From the NCBI GenBank assembly GCA_937967755.1, contig CALBTA010000339.1, positions 1 through 7,304 on the forward strand: a stretch of 7,304 bases of DNA. The letters are read 5' to 3'. Positions 6,553 to 7,304 of the stretch are shown piece by piece. This DNA comes from an uncultured Planctomycetaceae bacterium. GTDB taxonomy: Bacteria > Planctomycetota > Planctomycetia > Pirellulales > Pirellulaceae. Below the pieces are notes generated by a model. That model worked only from the letters and a program-made list of their open reading frames with translations, had not been told where the DNA came from and did no database searches. Made by a program: the position numbers and the translations under genes. The stretch's first letter is position 1; each line of letters opens with the position of its first letter.

Positions 6553-7304
6553 CTATTTCTTTGATTCTCTCAGCAGCGTCAGCATCCCCTTGCCCATGGC
6601 TTCGCCGACTTGCATGTAGGTTCCGGCGTTGCCGTGGTAGTGGAAGCCTTGGTTGCGTGGCGAATCTTCGACCTTCGGCCAGAAGCCGCGGGTTTCAACG
6701 GTCAGCACATTGCCTTCGAATTCCGGGTAGTTCCCTTTGTCTCCGCTAACCGCGAGTTGCGCTTCGGCCACTTTCTTGTGCGGCCCCTGCATGTCCCAAC
6801 CTTCAAACCCGATGGTGGCGATGACAAAGGGCGCATTGGGAGCATCGAACTCTTTGCGCAACGTCTTGATTAGGTGAACCAGATTCTGCTCGTACCGGCT
6901 GGCGTGCGGCTCGCCGCCATCTTTGTGCCCTTGCCACCAACCGAATCCGGCGATCCGATAGCCGCGCCCTTTCCAATGCGGAAACTCGGCGTCGAAGTTG
7001 TCGAGCACCTTGTGCGCTTCGCCGAAGCAGTCGTCGTACTGTTTGCCCGCGTACCAGTTGATTGGCTGCGGCTCTGTCCCCTTTTCCCAGCGGAGCGGTG
7101 AATCTTTGTATCCAGCGTAAATGTAGCCTTCGTGTTCATAGCGCTCGCTGCCCGGCGGAAGAAAGTCCCAACCGAGCGACCGGTTGCCCTGCGAGGCTTT
7201 GAGGATCAACACTGGCGCTTCGTGATGATCGCCCACGATATTCCCAAAGCCAAGTTCCGGGCCGATGCTGTTGGCGCTCGCGCCGCAACCGATGCTCAAC
7301 CACT
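6553..7304 (-). CDS. Sialate O-acetylesterase-type (SASA/DUF303) esterase, partial
   Basis: The gene runs past the right edge, so only its last 250 or so residues are present. The visible TTG at 7297-7299 is not a believable start because the frame stays open to the edge (TGG just before it) and the N-terminal catalytic-serine block (GQSNM type) is missing. Family features seen are GPELGFGNIV followed by VLILKASQGNRSLGWDF, then FGWWQGHKDGG (the counterpart of the WxQGExD block), a region with RYEQNLVHLIKTLRKEF, and near the end FHYHGNAGTYM. The last contains the probable catalytic histidine, with His codons at 6640-6642 and 6634-6636. Relatives remove O-acetyl groups from sialic acids or other glycans. 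In planctomycetes such proteins are numerous and usually secreted, often linked to polysaccharide degradation. The actual substrate here is unknown. The protein ends in LLRESKK. Confidence 0.9.
   Translation of the reverse strand, partial: WLSIGCGASANSIGPELGFGNIVGDHHEAPVLILKASQGNRSLGWDFLPPGSERYEHEGYIYAGYKDSPLRWEKGTEPQPINWYAGKQYDDCFGEAHKVLDNFDAEFPHWKGRGYRIAGFGWWQGHKDGGEPHASRYEQNLVHLIKTLRKEFDAPNAPFVIATIGFEGWDMQGPHKKVAEAQLAVSGDKGNYPEFEGNVLTVETRGFWPKVEDSPRNQGFHYHGNAGTYMQVGEAMGKGMLTLLRESKK

Overview
The window most likely comes from a planctomycete of the Pirellulales type. This is an inference from several features together: moderately high G+C, short gene-poor gaps, many hypothetical secreted proteins, a secreted Ala/Pro-rich protein with a TolC-like helical core of a style I associate with planctomycetes, and a sialate O-acetylesterase-type (SASA/DUF303) enzyme, a family abundant in that phylum. 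No rRNA, tRNA, CRISPR array, insertion sequence, attachment site or origin was seen.

Layout. Bases 1-51 may hold the last codons of an unidentified upstream gene whose TGA overlaps the start of the next gene (TGATG). Bases 51-1922 encode a membrane sensor histidine kinase with an extracytoplasmic CHASE domain. It is followed 62 bases later by a single-domain, Rcp1-like response regulator (1985-2443, GTG start with a strong Shine-Dalgarno). These two are very probably one two-component operon. A 204-base gap leads to a secreted protein of unknown function (2648-3514) with a signal peptide, exactly two cysteines and a HEAT-like C-terminal part. A 247-base gap with a clear hairpin follows. Then comes a 545-residue secreted Ala/Pro-rich protein with a TolC-like helical core and a repeated SRFGTP motif (3762-5399). 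A tRNA-dihydrouridine synthase of the DusB type follows 52 bases later (5452-6516) and is probably co-transcribed. The right end is a convergent minus-strand gene, the C-terminal part of a SASA-family esterase whose N-terminus lies beyond the window.

How the genes work together. Only the kinase and regulator form an evident functional unit: CHASE senses an external cue, the kinase domain phosphorylates itself, and the phosphate passes to a receiver with no DNA-binding or enzymatic output domain, so its effect must come through protein contacts or a further relay. The two secreted proteins suggest an envelope or extracellular role but share no visible pathway. The dihydrouridine synthase is housekeeping. 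I found no convincing new multi-gene system. The most interesting unknowns are the two secreted proteins and the hairpin between them.
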